From Bin87 sp965243255 (GTDB taxonomy: Bacteria; Chloroflexota; Dehalococcoidia; Lucifugimonadales; UBA3495), in assembly GCA_965243255.1 (NCBI GenBank), contig CBDEUH010000004.1:124001-188000 (forward strand): a stretch of 64,000 nt of DNA. The letters run 5' to 3'. Below, one piece after another: positions 41,569 through 50,420 of this stretch; position 1 is the first letter of the stretch; each line of letters begins with the position of its first letter. A program made the translations under genes and the position numbers. The notes under the pieces are model-generated. The model ran no database searches, had not been told where the DNA came from, and worked only from the letters and a program-made list of their open reading frames with translations.

Positions 41569-41754
41569 TCACTTCTTGCGCGCGTAGTCCGTGGTGTAAA
41601 ACCCCGAACCCTTGTAAATCACCGGCACCGGGTGGAATACCCGCCGGCTCACCCCGGAGCATTCCGGGCATTCTCCCTGCGGCGAGGCTCCAAAACTCTC
41701 CCGCTGGTCATACTCGTAGTCGCACGCAGTGCACCGGTAAACGTACCTGGGCAT
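41569..41754 (-). CDS. FmdB-family zinc-ribbon protein
   Basis: A 61-residue zinc-ribbon protein with CTACDYEYDQRES and CPECSG, the FmdB signature of two CxxC pairs. It begins MPRYVYRC, like most members. Proteins of this family were named as putative regulators of formamidase genes, but their role is largely unknown; they often sit near chaperone or stress genes. It has AAGGAGG before its ATG and lies 68 bases upstream of groES, likely first in that operon. It is divergent from the sensor kinase gene. Confidence 0.9.
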   Translation of the reverse strand: MPRYVYRCTACDYEYDQRESFGASPQGECPECSGVSRRVFHPVPVIYKGSGFYTTDYARKK

Positions 41755-41884
41755 TGCTACCTCCTTGCTTGAGCCGGCCGGAAGGGGCCGCTCGCAGCCT
41801 TTGGCAGTTAATTTTCAATCACCCCTGCCGGTTTTCCAATGGGGTTAATGTTAAAATTGCGTTGGAAATACCCATTTCGGATGC

Positions 41885-43476
41885 GTGAATCCCATGGTCG
41901 GCAGGTTGAATATCCAGGCCCCAACGGGCGCCGAGGAGGGCGTCGAGCTCCAGCCCGAGCTGGAAGACATCCTCCGCAACGCGGTCCGCGCCCTGGGCGG
42001 CAGCGCTGCCGTGGTCGCCACCTGGGATGACGCCGTCCATCGCTTCGTCGTAACCGGCTCCTACGGATTGGACCGTGCCCAGATTGCCCGCATCCGCCCC
42101 CTGCTCAACGAGGCCATCCCCGACCTTGCCCTGAGCCGCGAGCAGTTCGCCCTGCTCTCTGCCCTGTTCCCCCAGTCCGCCCTCCCCGTGTCAACCACCG
42201 GCGAAATGCAGAACCCGGTGATGGCGGTGCCCTTGCACACCGGCGACGAAAACGTCGGCCTGATCTTCGTTCTCCGCTCCTCCGACGCTGCCAACTTTTC
42301 CCAGCTCGATCCCCCCGTTCTGGCCGCCTTCGCCGAACAGGCCGCCATCGCCGTCCAGTCCGCCCGCCTGGCCCACCTGCTGACCCAGGAGAAAAAGCGG
42401 GTCGAGTCCATCCTGGAAGGCAGCGCCGACGGCATCTACACCGTGGACGCCGTCCGCCGCATCGTCAGCATCAACCCGGCCATGGAGCGGCTGCTGGGTG
42501 TCCCCAGGGAAGAACTGCTGGGCTTGCCCTGCGCCATGGCCCTGAACTGGCGCGACCGGGAGGGACGCCCCATCTGCCCCGGACGCTGCCCTATGCTGCA
42601 CTCCGCAGACGCCGCCGGCGGCGTGTCCGAAATGGCCGCCACCGTGCGCTCCCGCAGCGGCCACAGCACCGAGGTGGCTCTCGTCTATTCCGTGGTGCGT
42701 TCCCCCGAGCAGGCCCCCCTCAACGCCGTGGTCAACGTCCGCGACATGACCCGCGTGCGGGAGGTGGAAAATATGCGCTCCACCTTCCTCTCCATGCTGG
42801 GCCACCAGCTCCAGACCCCCTTGGCCATCATCAAGGGCTACACCAACACCCTGTCCCGACCCGACGCCCAATGGGACGGCGACACCCTGCGCCCCATCTT
42901 CGAGGCCATCGAAGAAGAGACCGACCACATGAGCCAGCTGATGAACCGCCTGCTCCTGGCCTCCCGACTGGAATCCGGCGAACTGCCCATCAGCCGCGAG
43001 CAGGTCAACATGGCCACCGTGGCCGAAAAAGTCGTCGGCAGAATGAAGCCCGCTGCTCGCAATCACCAATTGTCCGTTCAGGCTGATGATGACTTGCCGC
43101 CCGTGCTCGGCGACCCGGGTCTGTTGGAAGAAGTGCTGGTCAACCTCCTGGATAACGCCGTCAAATACTCTCCGGACGGCGGCCCGGTCCAGGTGTCCTG
43201 CGCCCGCGTCTCTCCTGCCAATGACAGTAACGGCGCGGTGACGGTGGCGGTCAGCGATGCCGGCTTGGGCGTCCCCCGTTGGGAGTCCCGGCGCATCTTC
43301 GAGCGCTTCCATCGCTCACAGCACCCGGCCGGTGCCATCTCCAGGGGCATGGGCCTCGGCCTCTACATCTGCGACCAGGTGATGAAAGCCCACGGCGGTG
43401 CCGTATCCGTAGCCGACAATCCCGGCGGCGGCTCCGTATTCACCCTCACCTTTTCCCAACCCGCGATGGGGCAACC

Positions 43477-43480
<4 letters not shown>
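41885..43480 (+). CDS. Sensor histidine kinase (GAF-PAS-HisKA-HATPase)
   Basis: The 531-residue protein has no membrane segment, so it is a soluble sensor. Residues 20-160 resemble a GAF domain, residues 170-290 a PAS domain (ILEGSADGIYTVDAVRRIVSINPAM, in two parts), residues 298-365 the HisKA dimerisation part with the phospho-acceptor His307 in SMLGHQLQTPLAI, and residues 405-525 the ATPase domain (LLDNAVKYSPDG, VSDAGLGVP, GMGLGLYICDQVMKAHGG). The H-box is GHQLQTPL rather than the usual SHELRTPL. PAS cysteines (CPGRCPM) might bind metal. The start is a GTG at 41885 or ATG at 41894. It overlaps the response regulator by four bases. Confidence 0.93.
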
Positions 43481-44167
<687 letters not shown>

Positions 44168-44187
<20 letters not shown>

Positions 44188-44701
44188 CGCCGGCGTTCCG
44201 CGCCCTGGCGATGTCCCGCGCCGTTTCCTCTGGCATCGCCGCCGTAAGCCTGATGCTGTCCACCCACTTCACGCTGGCGTAGCAGGCTTGCTCCACGCTC
44301 ACCAGCCGGCACGGGCCGCCGTGTTCCTCCGGCAGCTCGGCTCCGTTCAGGCGCGTCGCCAGCAGGATGTTCGCCGTGTCGGCGTCCAGCGGCACGGCCA
44401 CGGTGAAGTCGGCCGCGGACACGGCAGCGTACCGCGCGTCGGGCATCGGGCCGGCCAGGTCCAGCACAACCGACAACGGTATGCCCTCCCAGTTCTGGTT
44501 CGGAACCGACCATCCTTCCAGGCAGCGAAAGTCGGCGGTCATGCTCTGCCGGGTCAGCTCCCGCAGTTCCGCCTCCGTCACTACCATCGCTTCCCGCACC
44601 AGCCCGTCAATCCGCAGCCCCGGCCAAACCTCCGGCCGCCCGTGATGATGCTCAAACACGGGCAACTCCCCATAGGTCTCCCCCTGATTGCTGCCGCCCA
44701 T
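44168..44701 (-). CDS. Molybdopterin-binding sulfite-oxidase-fold protein (YedY/MsrP-like)
   Basis: The 177-residue protein has the core of the sulfite oxidase molybdopterin domain: TADFRCLEGWSVPNQNWEGIPL (positions 55-76), where the cysteine is the molybdenum ligand, and the later VEQACYASVKWVDSIRLT segment. It is shorter than YedY/MsrP and has no Tat signal peptide, so it may act in the cytoplasm or be a minimal domain. A b-type membrane partner such as MsrQ is not present; the next upstream gene encodes a CopD-like membrane protein that could serve as redox partner, which is only an inference. It overlaps the response regulator end by 20 bases. Confidence 0.8.
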
Positions 44702-44714
44702 AATCTCGCCTCCG

Positions 44715-45236
44715 TTACACCGGCCCGCCCCTGGTCATCGTCACCGCCACCACCACAATCAGAACCATCAGCAGCACGTTCACCCGGGCAATCCAGACCA
44801 CCGACTTGCGCAGCGCCGGCAGGTATCCCGGCGTTTCCTCTCCCGCCTGCATCGCTTCGATCAACCGGTTCGCGTATGGGCCGATGATAAAGTCGTGCAG
44901 CGCGCTCAGCCAGATGACCACCGCTACCAGCGCCACCTTCACCTGCAGCGTGCCGACGAAATGCCCGCCCACGCTGAAGAAGTCGTTGAAGCCGATGCCG
45001 TAGCGCGTCGGCAGGATGTACAGCCCGGTCGCCACCAGCAGCGCGATGCACACCCATGATATGACCCGGAACCGCCGGGCGACCATGGCCAGCAGATCCG
45101 GCGGCAGCGTCGGCGGCTCCCCCGGCGCTGCCGCGAACCGTCGCATTACCGGGATCAGCGCCAACGCCAAAAACAGGCTGCCCCCAATCCAGATAATGGC
45201 CGACGCCAGATGTACAAAAACCGCTGCCTGGTACAC
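44715..45236 (-). CDS. CopD-like integral membrane protein
   Basis: The 173-residue protein has four predicted membrane helices: AVFVHLASAIIWIGGSLFLA, WVCIALLVATGLYILP, LQVKVALVAVVIWLSALHDF and VNVLLMVLIVVVAVTM. The first helix with His9 and the second helix region resemble the CopD/copper-resistance D domain and DUF4149-like proteins, some of which bind heme or copper. It precedes the sulfite-oxidase-fold gene by 13 bases, suggesting a shared transcript and possibly a membrane redox partner. The function is not established. Confidence 0.72.
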   Translation of the reverse strand: MYQAAVFVHLASAIIWIGGSLFLALALIPVMRRFAAAPGEPPTLPPDLLAMVARRFRVISWVCIALLVATGLYILPTRYGIGFNDFFSVGGHFVGTLQVKVALVAVVIWLSALHDFIIGPYANRLIEAMQAGEETPGYLPALRKSVVWIARVNVLLMVLIVVVAVTMTRGGPV

Positions 45237-45330
45237 TCCAAACCCCCGGTGTAAATCATCCCCGTTTCCGCGAATACAACCCCCTCAGCATACACCATCC
45301 CCCGTTTGACAATTCACTGACATCCACCGC

Positions 45331-45360
45331 TTGACAAGTGGGGAACGTGCGTTCTATCAT
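45331..45360 (+). promoter_or_regulatory. Strong sigma-70 promoter with a LexA-like box in its spacer
   Basis: TTGACA (45331-45336), an 18-base spacer and TATCAT (45355-45360) make a near-consensus promoter. The spacer contains GAAC-GTGC-GTTC (45343-45354), the symmetrical GAACN4GTTC form recognised by Gram-positive-type LexA. A repressor bound there would block RNA polymerase. The transcript would start near 45367 and run into the 63-bp repeats. No gene obviously served by it is present for 600 bases. Confidence 0.6.
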
Positions 45361-45464
45361 GTTCTCACTGCTAGCAAAAACGGTATCCCAACCCAGCCTG
45401 CCAACGAGGTCAATCACAACGGTCGTCAACGGCCAAAAACCGTCAGCTAATCCTAAATCGCACG

Positions 45465-45651
45465 AACGGTGCGGCCACAGCTGCCATTGACGGAGAACCG
45501 ACTACCGTCATAGACACTGGAAGTGGCAACGGTGCGGCCACAGCTGCCATTGGCGGAGAACCGACTACCGTCATAGACACTGGAAGTGGCACGGTGCGAC
45601 CACAGCTGCCATTGGCGGATAACAGATCGCCGTCACAAACACTGGAAGTGG
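45465..45651 (+). repeat. 63-bp tandem repeat, three copies
   Basis: Units start at 45465, 45528 and 45591, each beginning AACGGTGCGGCCACAG or a variant. Copies 1 and 2 differ at one base (GACGG/GGCGG). Copy 3 lacks one base at its start and has several substitutions. The period is a multiple of three, but the deletion in copy 3 breaks any shared reading frame, so it is a non-coding minisatellite. Confidence 0.9.
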
Positions 45652-45759
45652 AAGTGCGTAAGAACCCCCCGGCCGTGGGACTGACGGCGACCAAAGTGAA
45701 TTCCGGAAACCGACCTCAGGCAGGCTACCCAACCACCAACCACCGGAGGAACCCCAACG

Positions 45760-45864
45760 AAAACCCCAATCCCGCAAATCCCCAAATCCCAAAAATCCTG
45801 ATTCTGACAATCCAAGGAACCGACCCCATGAAAACCCCAATCCCGTAAATCCTGATTCCGACAA
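45760..45864 (-). repeat. GGATT-type short repeats, two related copies
   Basis: Copy 1 (45760-45810) and copy 2 (45831-45864) share AAAACCCCAATCCCG and AAATCCTGATTC-GACAA. Read on the minus strand they begin TTGTC-GAATCAGGATTT and continue as runs of GGATTT/GGGATT. Copy 2 lacks a 17-base internal stretch. Confidence 0.75.
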
Positions 45865-45897
45865 CCCGGCCCTGCCGGTTGAACCCGGCAGGCCGGG
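45865..45897. repeat. Long GC-rich inverted repeat upstream of the SDR gene
   Basis: CCCGGCCCTGCCGG (45865-45878) pairs with CCGGCAGGCCGGG (45885-45897) around a six-base loop, with one bulged C. No T-tract follows on the plus strand. It may mark the end of the repeat region or act as a terminator without a T-run. Confidence 0.7.
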
Positions 45898-45964
45898 CGG
45901 TTATGCTGGTGTCCCATTGATTCCAAGTCGGCGCCCGCCCCACGGCAGCGCCCGGAGCGGTACG

Positions 45965-46723
45965 ATGCGATTGCAAGGCAAGGTTGCCATTGTCAGCGGC
46001 GGCGCCCACGGCATGGGAGCCGTCGAGTCCAGGCTCTTCGCCAGCGAGGGCGCCAGGGTCATCATCGCCGACATCCGCGAGGATGACGGCCGCCAGGTGG
46101 AGGCCGAAATCAACGAGGCCGGCGGCGAGAGCCTTTTCGTCCACACCGACGTTACCAGCGAAGACGCCTGGGCCAACGTCGTCTCCCAGGCCGTCTCCCG
46201 ATTCGGCCGCCTCGACATCCTGGTCAACAACGCCGGCATCAGCAGCCGCGCCGTCCCCGACGACGACAGCCTGGAAGCCTGGTCCCGCATCATGGACATC
46301 AACTCCACCGGCGTCTTCCTGGGTACCAAGCACGCCATCCAGCAGATGCGGCAGAACGGCGGCGGCTCCATCGTCAACATCTCCTCCATCGCCGGACTGG
46401 TGGGGATGCTCAGCGGCCACCCGGCCTACAACGCCTCCAAGGGTTCCGTCCGCATTTTCACCAAGGCCATGGCCGTCCGCTACGGCCGGGAGAATATCCG
46501 GGTCAACTCGGTGCACCCCGGCTTTATGCCGCCCATGATGGGCAATATCCCCACCGAGGACGTCCGCGCCGGCCGCCGGGAAATGCTCGATGAGCACGTC
46601 CCCATGGGCCGGGAAGGCCGCCAGGAAGAGGTCGCCAACGCCGTCCTCTTCCTCGCCAGCGATGACGCCTCCTACATCACCGGCGCCGAGCTGGTGGTGG
46701 ACGGCGGATTCACCGCCCGCTAG
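45965..46723 (+). CDS. Short-chain dehydrogenase/reductase (SDR)
   Basis: A 252-residue classical SDR. It has the NAD(P) motif VAIVSGGAHGMGAVESRLFA (residues 8-27; GGAHGMG for the usual TGxxxGxG), the NNAGISSRAV motif, the catalytic Ser in NISSIAGLVG, the YNASK pair (Tyr155/Lys159 region) and the HPGFMPPMM loop. Such enzymes oxidise or reduce hydroxyl/keto groups with NAD(P); the Asp in IIADIRE suggests NAD preference. The ATG at 45965 is chosen since it opens on MRLQGKVAIV; the frame is open upstream without family similarity. It follows the repeat region. Confidence 0.93.
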   Translation: MRLQGKVAIVSGGAHGMGAVESRLFASEGARVIIADIREDDGRQVEAEINEAGGESLFVHTDVTSEDAWANVVSQAVSRFGRLDILVNNAGISSRAVPDDDSLEAWSRIMDINSTGVFLGTKHAIQQMRQNGGGSIVNISSIAGLVGMLSGHPAYNASKGSVRIFTKAMAVRYGRENIRVNSVHPGFMPPMMGNIPTEDVRAGRREMLDEHVPMGREGRQEEVANAVLFLASDDASYITGAELVVDGGFTAR

Positions 46724-46762
46724 TAAGCAAACCGCCTTACCCGCCACCCTGGAATCGCCACC

Positions 46763-47035
46763 ATGCCCATCACCGAAGTTACCATAACCCGCAGGTGCGC
46801 CTACTGCCGCTACGAGCTGGGCGAGCTGACCGTCAAAAAGGACAATATGCGCCTCATGGTCAGCGAGTCCGTCTGGTGCGAGTCCTGCGGCTCCGACGTG
46901 CCCGAACTCCGCGAAGTCGCCGGCCGCGTGTCCTCGGTGCAGGCCGAGCAGGCCAGCTATCCCGGCAACCCTCCCGTCCCCGACGTATCCGCCGCCGAGT
47001 ACCGTCGCCGCCGTCTGGAAGGACGCGGCCGCTAG
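46763..47035 (+). CDS. Small zinc-ribbon protein of unknown function
   Basis: A 90-residue protein with two CxxC pairs, CAYC (about residue 12) and CESC (about 39), spaced like a zinc ribbon. The C-terminal half is Pro/Ser/Arg-rich (SYPGNPPVPDVSAAEYRRRR). I do not recognise the family. It lies 39 bases after the SDR gene and 20 bases before the SirB1-like gene on the same strand, so it is probably co-transcribed. Confidence 0.65.
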   Translation: MPITEVTITRRCAYCRYELGELTVKKDNMRLMVSESVWCESCGSDVPELREVAGRVSSVQAEQASYPGNPPVPDVSAAEYRRRRLEGRGR

Positions 47036-47055
47036 GCCACCGGAGCAGCCCACCG

Positions 47056-47895
47056 ATGTTTGCCGGAGACGCCATCCTGCAGCTGGGCCGGCTGCTGGAA
47101 TCCCCCGCCGCCGACCGGGTTGACGGCGACTTTGACCTGGCCCTGGGCGCGCTGCTCATCGCCTCAACCGACGATTCCAACGTCGATATCGACGGCATCC
47201 GGGCCAACCTCGACCGTATCGCCGAAGCCGCTCAATCCCGAATCCCGCCCGACGCGGACGCTCTGCAGCAGCTCAATGCCATTACCGACCTGCTTTTCAG
47301 CGTAATCGGCCTCAGCGGCAACCGCGACGACTATTATGACCCCCGCAATTCATACCTGAACCATGTCCTGGAGCGCCGCCTGGGAATCCCCATCACCCTG
47401 TCCCTGCTCTGTATTGAAGTGGGGCGACGCGCCGGCGTCCCCGTGCTGGGTATTGGTATGCCCGGCCATTTCGTAATCCGACACCGCGACGAGCCCAGTT
47501 ACTACGTCGATGCGTTCAACGGCGGCTTGCTGCTCAGCCAGGATGAATGCGGATCCCTGATGCGCGAGGCCGCCGGAGATGCGGCTCGTCTGGAAGCCCA
47601 CCATCTGGAACCGGTAACTCCCCGCGAGGTCATGGCCCGCATCCTGCGCAACCTCAAGGCCATCTATTGGGACCGGGAGGACTTCGACCGTTGTATCACC
47701 ACCATCGGCGCGCTGATGGCGGTGCTGCCCGATCGACCCGAGGAGCAGCGAGACCGCGGCGTGGTGCACCTGAAAGCCGGCAATCACCGCCAATCCGCCG
47801 ATGACTTTGCGGCGTACATAGCAGCAGCCCCCGACGCTGAAGATATCGAAACCGTGCGCAACGCGTTGGCCCGGCTCCGCAGCGGTCAAACCTGA
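47056..47895 (+). CDS. SirB1-like transglutaminase-fold protein with TPR tail
   Basis: The 279-residue protein matches the SirB1 family: a first helical part, then YDPRNSYLNHVLERRLGIPITLSLLCIEV (positions about 95-123), and VLGIGMPGHFVIRH with a conserved Pro-Gly-His. The C-terminal 90 residues are TPR-like (NLKAIYWDREDFDRCITTIG and later), as in other members. The function of the family is not settled; it may be a peptidase-like or structural fold. I start at ATG 47056 because the protein similarity begins there; the frame extends upstream but overlaps the zinc-ribbon gene. Confidence 0.85.
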   Translation: MFAGDAILQLGRLLESPAADRVDGDFDLALGALLIASTDDSNVDIDGIRANLDRIAEAAQSRIPPDADALQQLNAITDLLFSVIGLSGNRDDYYDPRNSYLNHVLERRLGIPITLSLLCIEVGRRAGVPVLGIGMPGHFVIRHRDEPSYYVDAFNGGLLLSQDECGSLMREAAGDAARLEAHHLEPVTPREVMARILRNLKAIYWDREDFDRCITTIGALMAVLPDRPEEQRDRGVVHLKAGNHRQSADDFAAYIAAAPDAEDIETVRNALARLRSGQT

Positions 47896-47933
47896 TATTA
47901 TCCTGCTGCTTTGTTCCCGGAGGCATCGAGATT

Positions 47934-48539
47934 ATGATTCGCTACATCCTGATTGGTATCGGGATTTTTGCCCTCATTCCTATTGCATGGTTTGCTTGGT
48001 GGATGCTTAGCCCACTGTTCACTGACACCATAGTGGACGAAAACTTCCCCAATGCAGCCCGTGCCGTGGTTCCCGAAAACATGACTCGTGAGGAAGTGGA
48101 AGTGCAAATGGGAGTAGCTGCCGCCCTTGACGACCCGGAGGTCAGCGAAGGAATGCCCGCGATGTCCCCCAGCGTAGCTGTCAACGCCGTGAAAGCAGCC
48201 GGCAACTTCCGCGACGCCGACTCCTTCCATAAAGGCTCCGGCAACGCTATCATCTACGAACTGGGGCCCGGCCAGCGCATCCTCCGTATGGAGGACTTCA
48301 TGGTTACCAACGGCCCGGACCTGCGGGTGCTGCTGGTCAACGCTCCTGACCCGGAAGGCCACTCCGACCTGTCGGACGCCGGCTACGTCGAACTCGGCAA
48401 GCTCAAGGGAAATATCGGCTCACAGAACTACGACATTCCCGCCGATTTCGATTTGGCAAAAGCGCAGAGCGTGGTTATCTACTGTTACCCGTTCCGCGTC
48501 GTCTTTAGCGTCGCTACACTGGCAATGACCGACGGGTAG
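47934..48539 (+). CDS. Membrane-anchored DM13-domain protein
   Basis: The 201-residue protein has an N-terminal membrane helix (IRYILIGIGIFALIPIAWF) without a clear cleavage site, so it is likely anchored and faces outward. Residues 85-200 form a DM13 domain: FHKGSGNAIIYELGPGQRIL, MVTNGPDLRVLLVNA, LGKLKGNIGSQNYDIP and SVVIYCYPFRVVFSVA, with the conserved cysteine in YCYPF. DM13 domains are thought to take part in redox or electron transfer reactions. A 38-base gap separates it from the SirB1-like gene. Its role here is unknown. Confidence 0.88.
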   Translation: MIRYILIGIGIFALIPIAWFAWWMLSPLFTDTIVDENFPNAARAVVPENMTREEVEVQMGVAAALDDPEVSEGMPAMSPSVAVNAVKAAGNFRDADSFHKGSGNAIIYELGPGQRILRMEDFMVTNGPDLRVLLVNAPDPEGHSDLSDAGYVELGKLKGNIGSQNYDIPADFDLAKAQSVVIYCYPFRVVFSVATLAMTDG

Positions 48540-48577
48540 CGCAATCGACGGGCCCGCGCCCGAACTGGCGGGACACC

Positions 48578-50419
48578 ATGGCGTATCTCCCCATAGAAGA
48601 CTATGGCATAGTCGGCAATATGCGGACTTGCGCCCTGATCGGCGTGAACGGGTCGGTGGACTGGTTCTGTAGTCCCAACTTTGATTCCCCCAGCGTATTC
48701 GGCGCCATCCTCGACGACCAGAAAGGCGGATTTTTCAAGATCGCCCCCGTGCTGGATGACCCCCCGGTTCAGAAGCAGGTGTACTGGCCCGCCAGCAACG
48801 TGCTCATCACCCGTTTCCTGGGCCAGAGCGGCGTTGCCGAAATTATCGATTTCATGCCGGTTTCCACTGCCGACCATCCACATCACCACACCGAAATCAT
48901 CCGCCGGGTCAACTGCGTACGCGGCATCGTGCCGTTCATCCTGGAGTGCTACCCGGCCTTCAACTACGCCCGCGACACCCACCGCACTGAGCTAAACGAA
49001 TACGGCGCGGCTTTCGTATCCGATGAGCTGGGGCTGCAGTTGTCCACCAACGTGCTGCTTGAACAGGACGGCGGCGGCGTTATCGGAGCCTTCGCCCTCA
49101 GCGAGGGCGAGACGGCCACCGTTGCCATCGGAGTGATGGGCGATGACCGCGAAAGTTACCATCCACTCAACCCGGAAGAGAGCGACTACCTCTTTGAGGA
49201 AACGGTCGCCTACTGGCGTAACTGGCTGTCCCAGTGCACCTACAAAGGGCGCTGGCGGGAAATGGTGGAACGTTCCGCCCTGGTCCTGAAACTCCTTACC
49301 TACGAGCCCACCGGCGCCATTGTCGCCGCCCCAACGTGCAGCCTGCCCGAGGAACTGGGCGGGGAGCGCAACTGGGATTATCGCTATACCTGGATTCGCG
49401 ACGCCGCCTTTACTCTTTACGCCCTGCTGCGTATCGGGTTCACCAACGAGGCCAGGCGCTTCATGCACTGGCTCGAAGCACAGATCGACCCCTTCGACGG
49501 CGACTGGCAAAACATACAGATACTCTACGGAATCGACGGCCGGCGGCAGCTTGACGAGACTACCCTGGACCATCTGGACGGCTACCGCGGCTCAAAACCC
49601 GTTCGCATCGGCAACGGCGCCTACGACCAGTTGCAACTGGACATTTACGGCGAGTTGATGGATTCGGTCTATCTCTTCAATCGGTACGGCGAGCCCATCT
49701 CCCACGACTTCTGGATCAAGCTGCGCCAGATGACCAACTGGGTTAGCGACAACTGGCGTCTGGCGGACGAAGGTATCTGGGAGACCCGGGGCGGCCGGCA
49801 GCACTTCGTGTACTCCAAGCTGATGTGCTGGGTAATGATGGACCGTGCCGTCAGGCTCGCCGATGCCCGCGCTTTCCCCTCGGAGCGGCTGAAATGGCTG
49901 CAAACCCGGGACGAGATTTACGAAGATATCCTGTCCAGCGGCTGGAGCGCCGAGCGAGAATCTTTCGTCCAGCACTACGGCAGCAATTCACTGGATGCCT
50001 CCAACCTGATCATGCCCCTGGTTTTCTTCATGTCTCCCACCGACCCGCGAATGCTGAGCACCCTGGACGCCATCAATCGCAGCCCCCGGCAGGGCGGGTT
50101 GGTTTCCGATAGCCTGGTGTATCGCTACAACGCCGAACAATATTCGGACGGCCTTTCCGGACAGGAGGGCACCTTCAATATGTGTACCTTCTGGCTGGTC
50201 GAAGCGTTGACCAGGGCCAGCTGGGGCGGCGACTCCCGTCGGCTGGACCAGGCTCGCCTGATGTTTGAGAAGATGCTGGGCTATGCCAACCACCTGGGCC
50301 TGTTCGCCGAAGAAACCGGCCCCAGGGGAGAGGGTCTGGGCAATTTCCCCCAGGCCTTTACCCACCTGGCCCTGATTAGCGCCGCCTTCAACCTGGACCG
50401 GGCATTGGGCGAACGCTAG
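48578..50419 (+). CDS. Glycoside hydrolase family 15 (glucoamylase/trehalase-like)
   Basis: The 613-residue protein has the N-terminal beta domain of bacterial GH15 enzymes (IEDYGIVGNMRTCALIGVNG, DWFCSPNFDSPSVFGAIL) and the C-terminal alpha/alpha barrel (GERNWDYRYTWIRDAAFTLY, IGNGAYDQLQLDIYGELMDS, DEGIWETRGG with the likely general acid Glu, and FNMCTFWLVEALT). Such enzymes release glucose from alpha-glucans or split trehalose. No signal peptide is present, so it probably works on internal glycogen or trehalose. It ends one base from the convergent GMC oxidoreductase gene. Confidence 0.93.
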   Translation: MAYLPIEDYGIVGNMRTCALIGVNGSVDWFCSPNFDSPSVFGAILDDQKGGFFKIAPVLDDPPVQKQVYWPASNVLITRFLGQSGVAEIIDFMPVSTADHPHHHTEIIRRVNCVRGIVPFILECYPAFNYARDTHRTELNEYGAAFVSDELGLQLSTNVLLEQDGGGVIGAFALSEGETATVAIGVMGDDRESYHPLNPEESDYLFEETVAYWRNWLSQCTYKGRWREMVERSALVLKLLTYEPTGAIVAAPTCSLPEELGGERNWDYRYTWIRDAAFTLYALLRIGFTNEARRFMHWLEAQIDPFDGDWQNIQILYGIDGRRQLDETTLDHLDGYRGSKPVRIGNGAYDQLQLDIYGELMDSVYLFNRYGEPISHDFWIKLRQMTNWVSDNWRLADEGIWETRGGRQHFVYSKLMCWVMMDRAVRLADARAFPSERLKWLQTRDEIYEDILSSGWSAERESFVQHYGSNSLDASNLIMPLVFFMSPTDPRMLSTLDAINRSPRQGGLVSDSLVYRYNAEQYSDGLSGQEGTFNMCTFWLVEALTRASWGGDSRRLDQARLMFEKMLGYANHLGLFAEETGPRGEGLGNFPQAFTHLALISAAFNLDRALGER

Positions 50420-50420
50420 T

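Larger units (their letters stand above)
45237..45964. other. 728-bp gene-free region with promoter and repeats
   Basis: No protein gene is supported here. From left to right it holds a strong promoter with a LexA-like box, three copies of a 63-bp tandem repeat, GGATT-type short repeats, and a long inverted repeat, before the SDR gene. Short frames through the repeats are not convincing. Confidence 0.8.

Noticed and set aside
41500..41671. Extended N-terminus for GroES
   Set aside because: The added residues are not GroES-like and overlap fmdB; the GTG at 41500 has a strong ribosome site.
45359..45490. A 43-codon frame starting inside the LexA-like promoter's -10 box
   Set aside because: The ATG overlaps the -10 hexamer, so it would not be on the transcript, and it ends in the first repeat unit. 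No family similarity.
45465..45651. Possible CRISPR array
   Set aside because: The 63-bp units are contiguous with no unique spacers and no cas genes are near.
45443..45694. A minus-strand 83-codon frame through the 63-bp repeats with a repeated LPVSMTVVGS peptide
   Set aside because: A one-base deletion in the third unit changes which frame reads each copy, so selection for a repeated peptide is not supported.
45594..45848. A plus-strand 84-codon frame through the GGATT-type repeats
   Set aside because: It encodes Asn/Pro/Lys/Ile low complexity typical of spurious frames in this repeat type.
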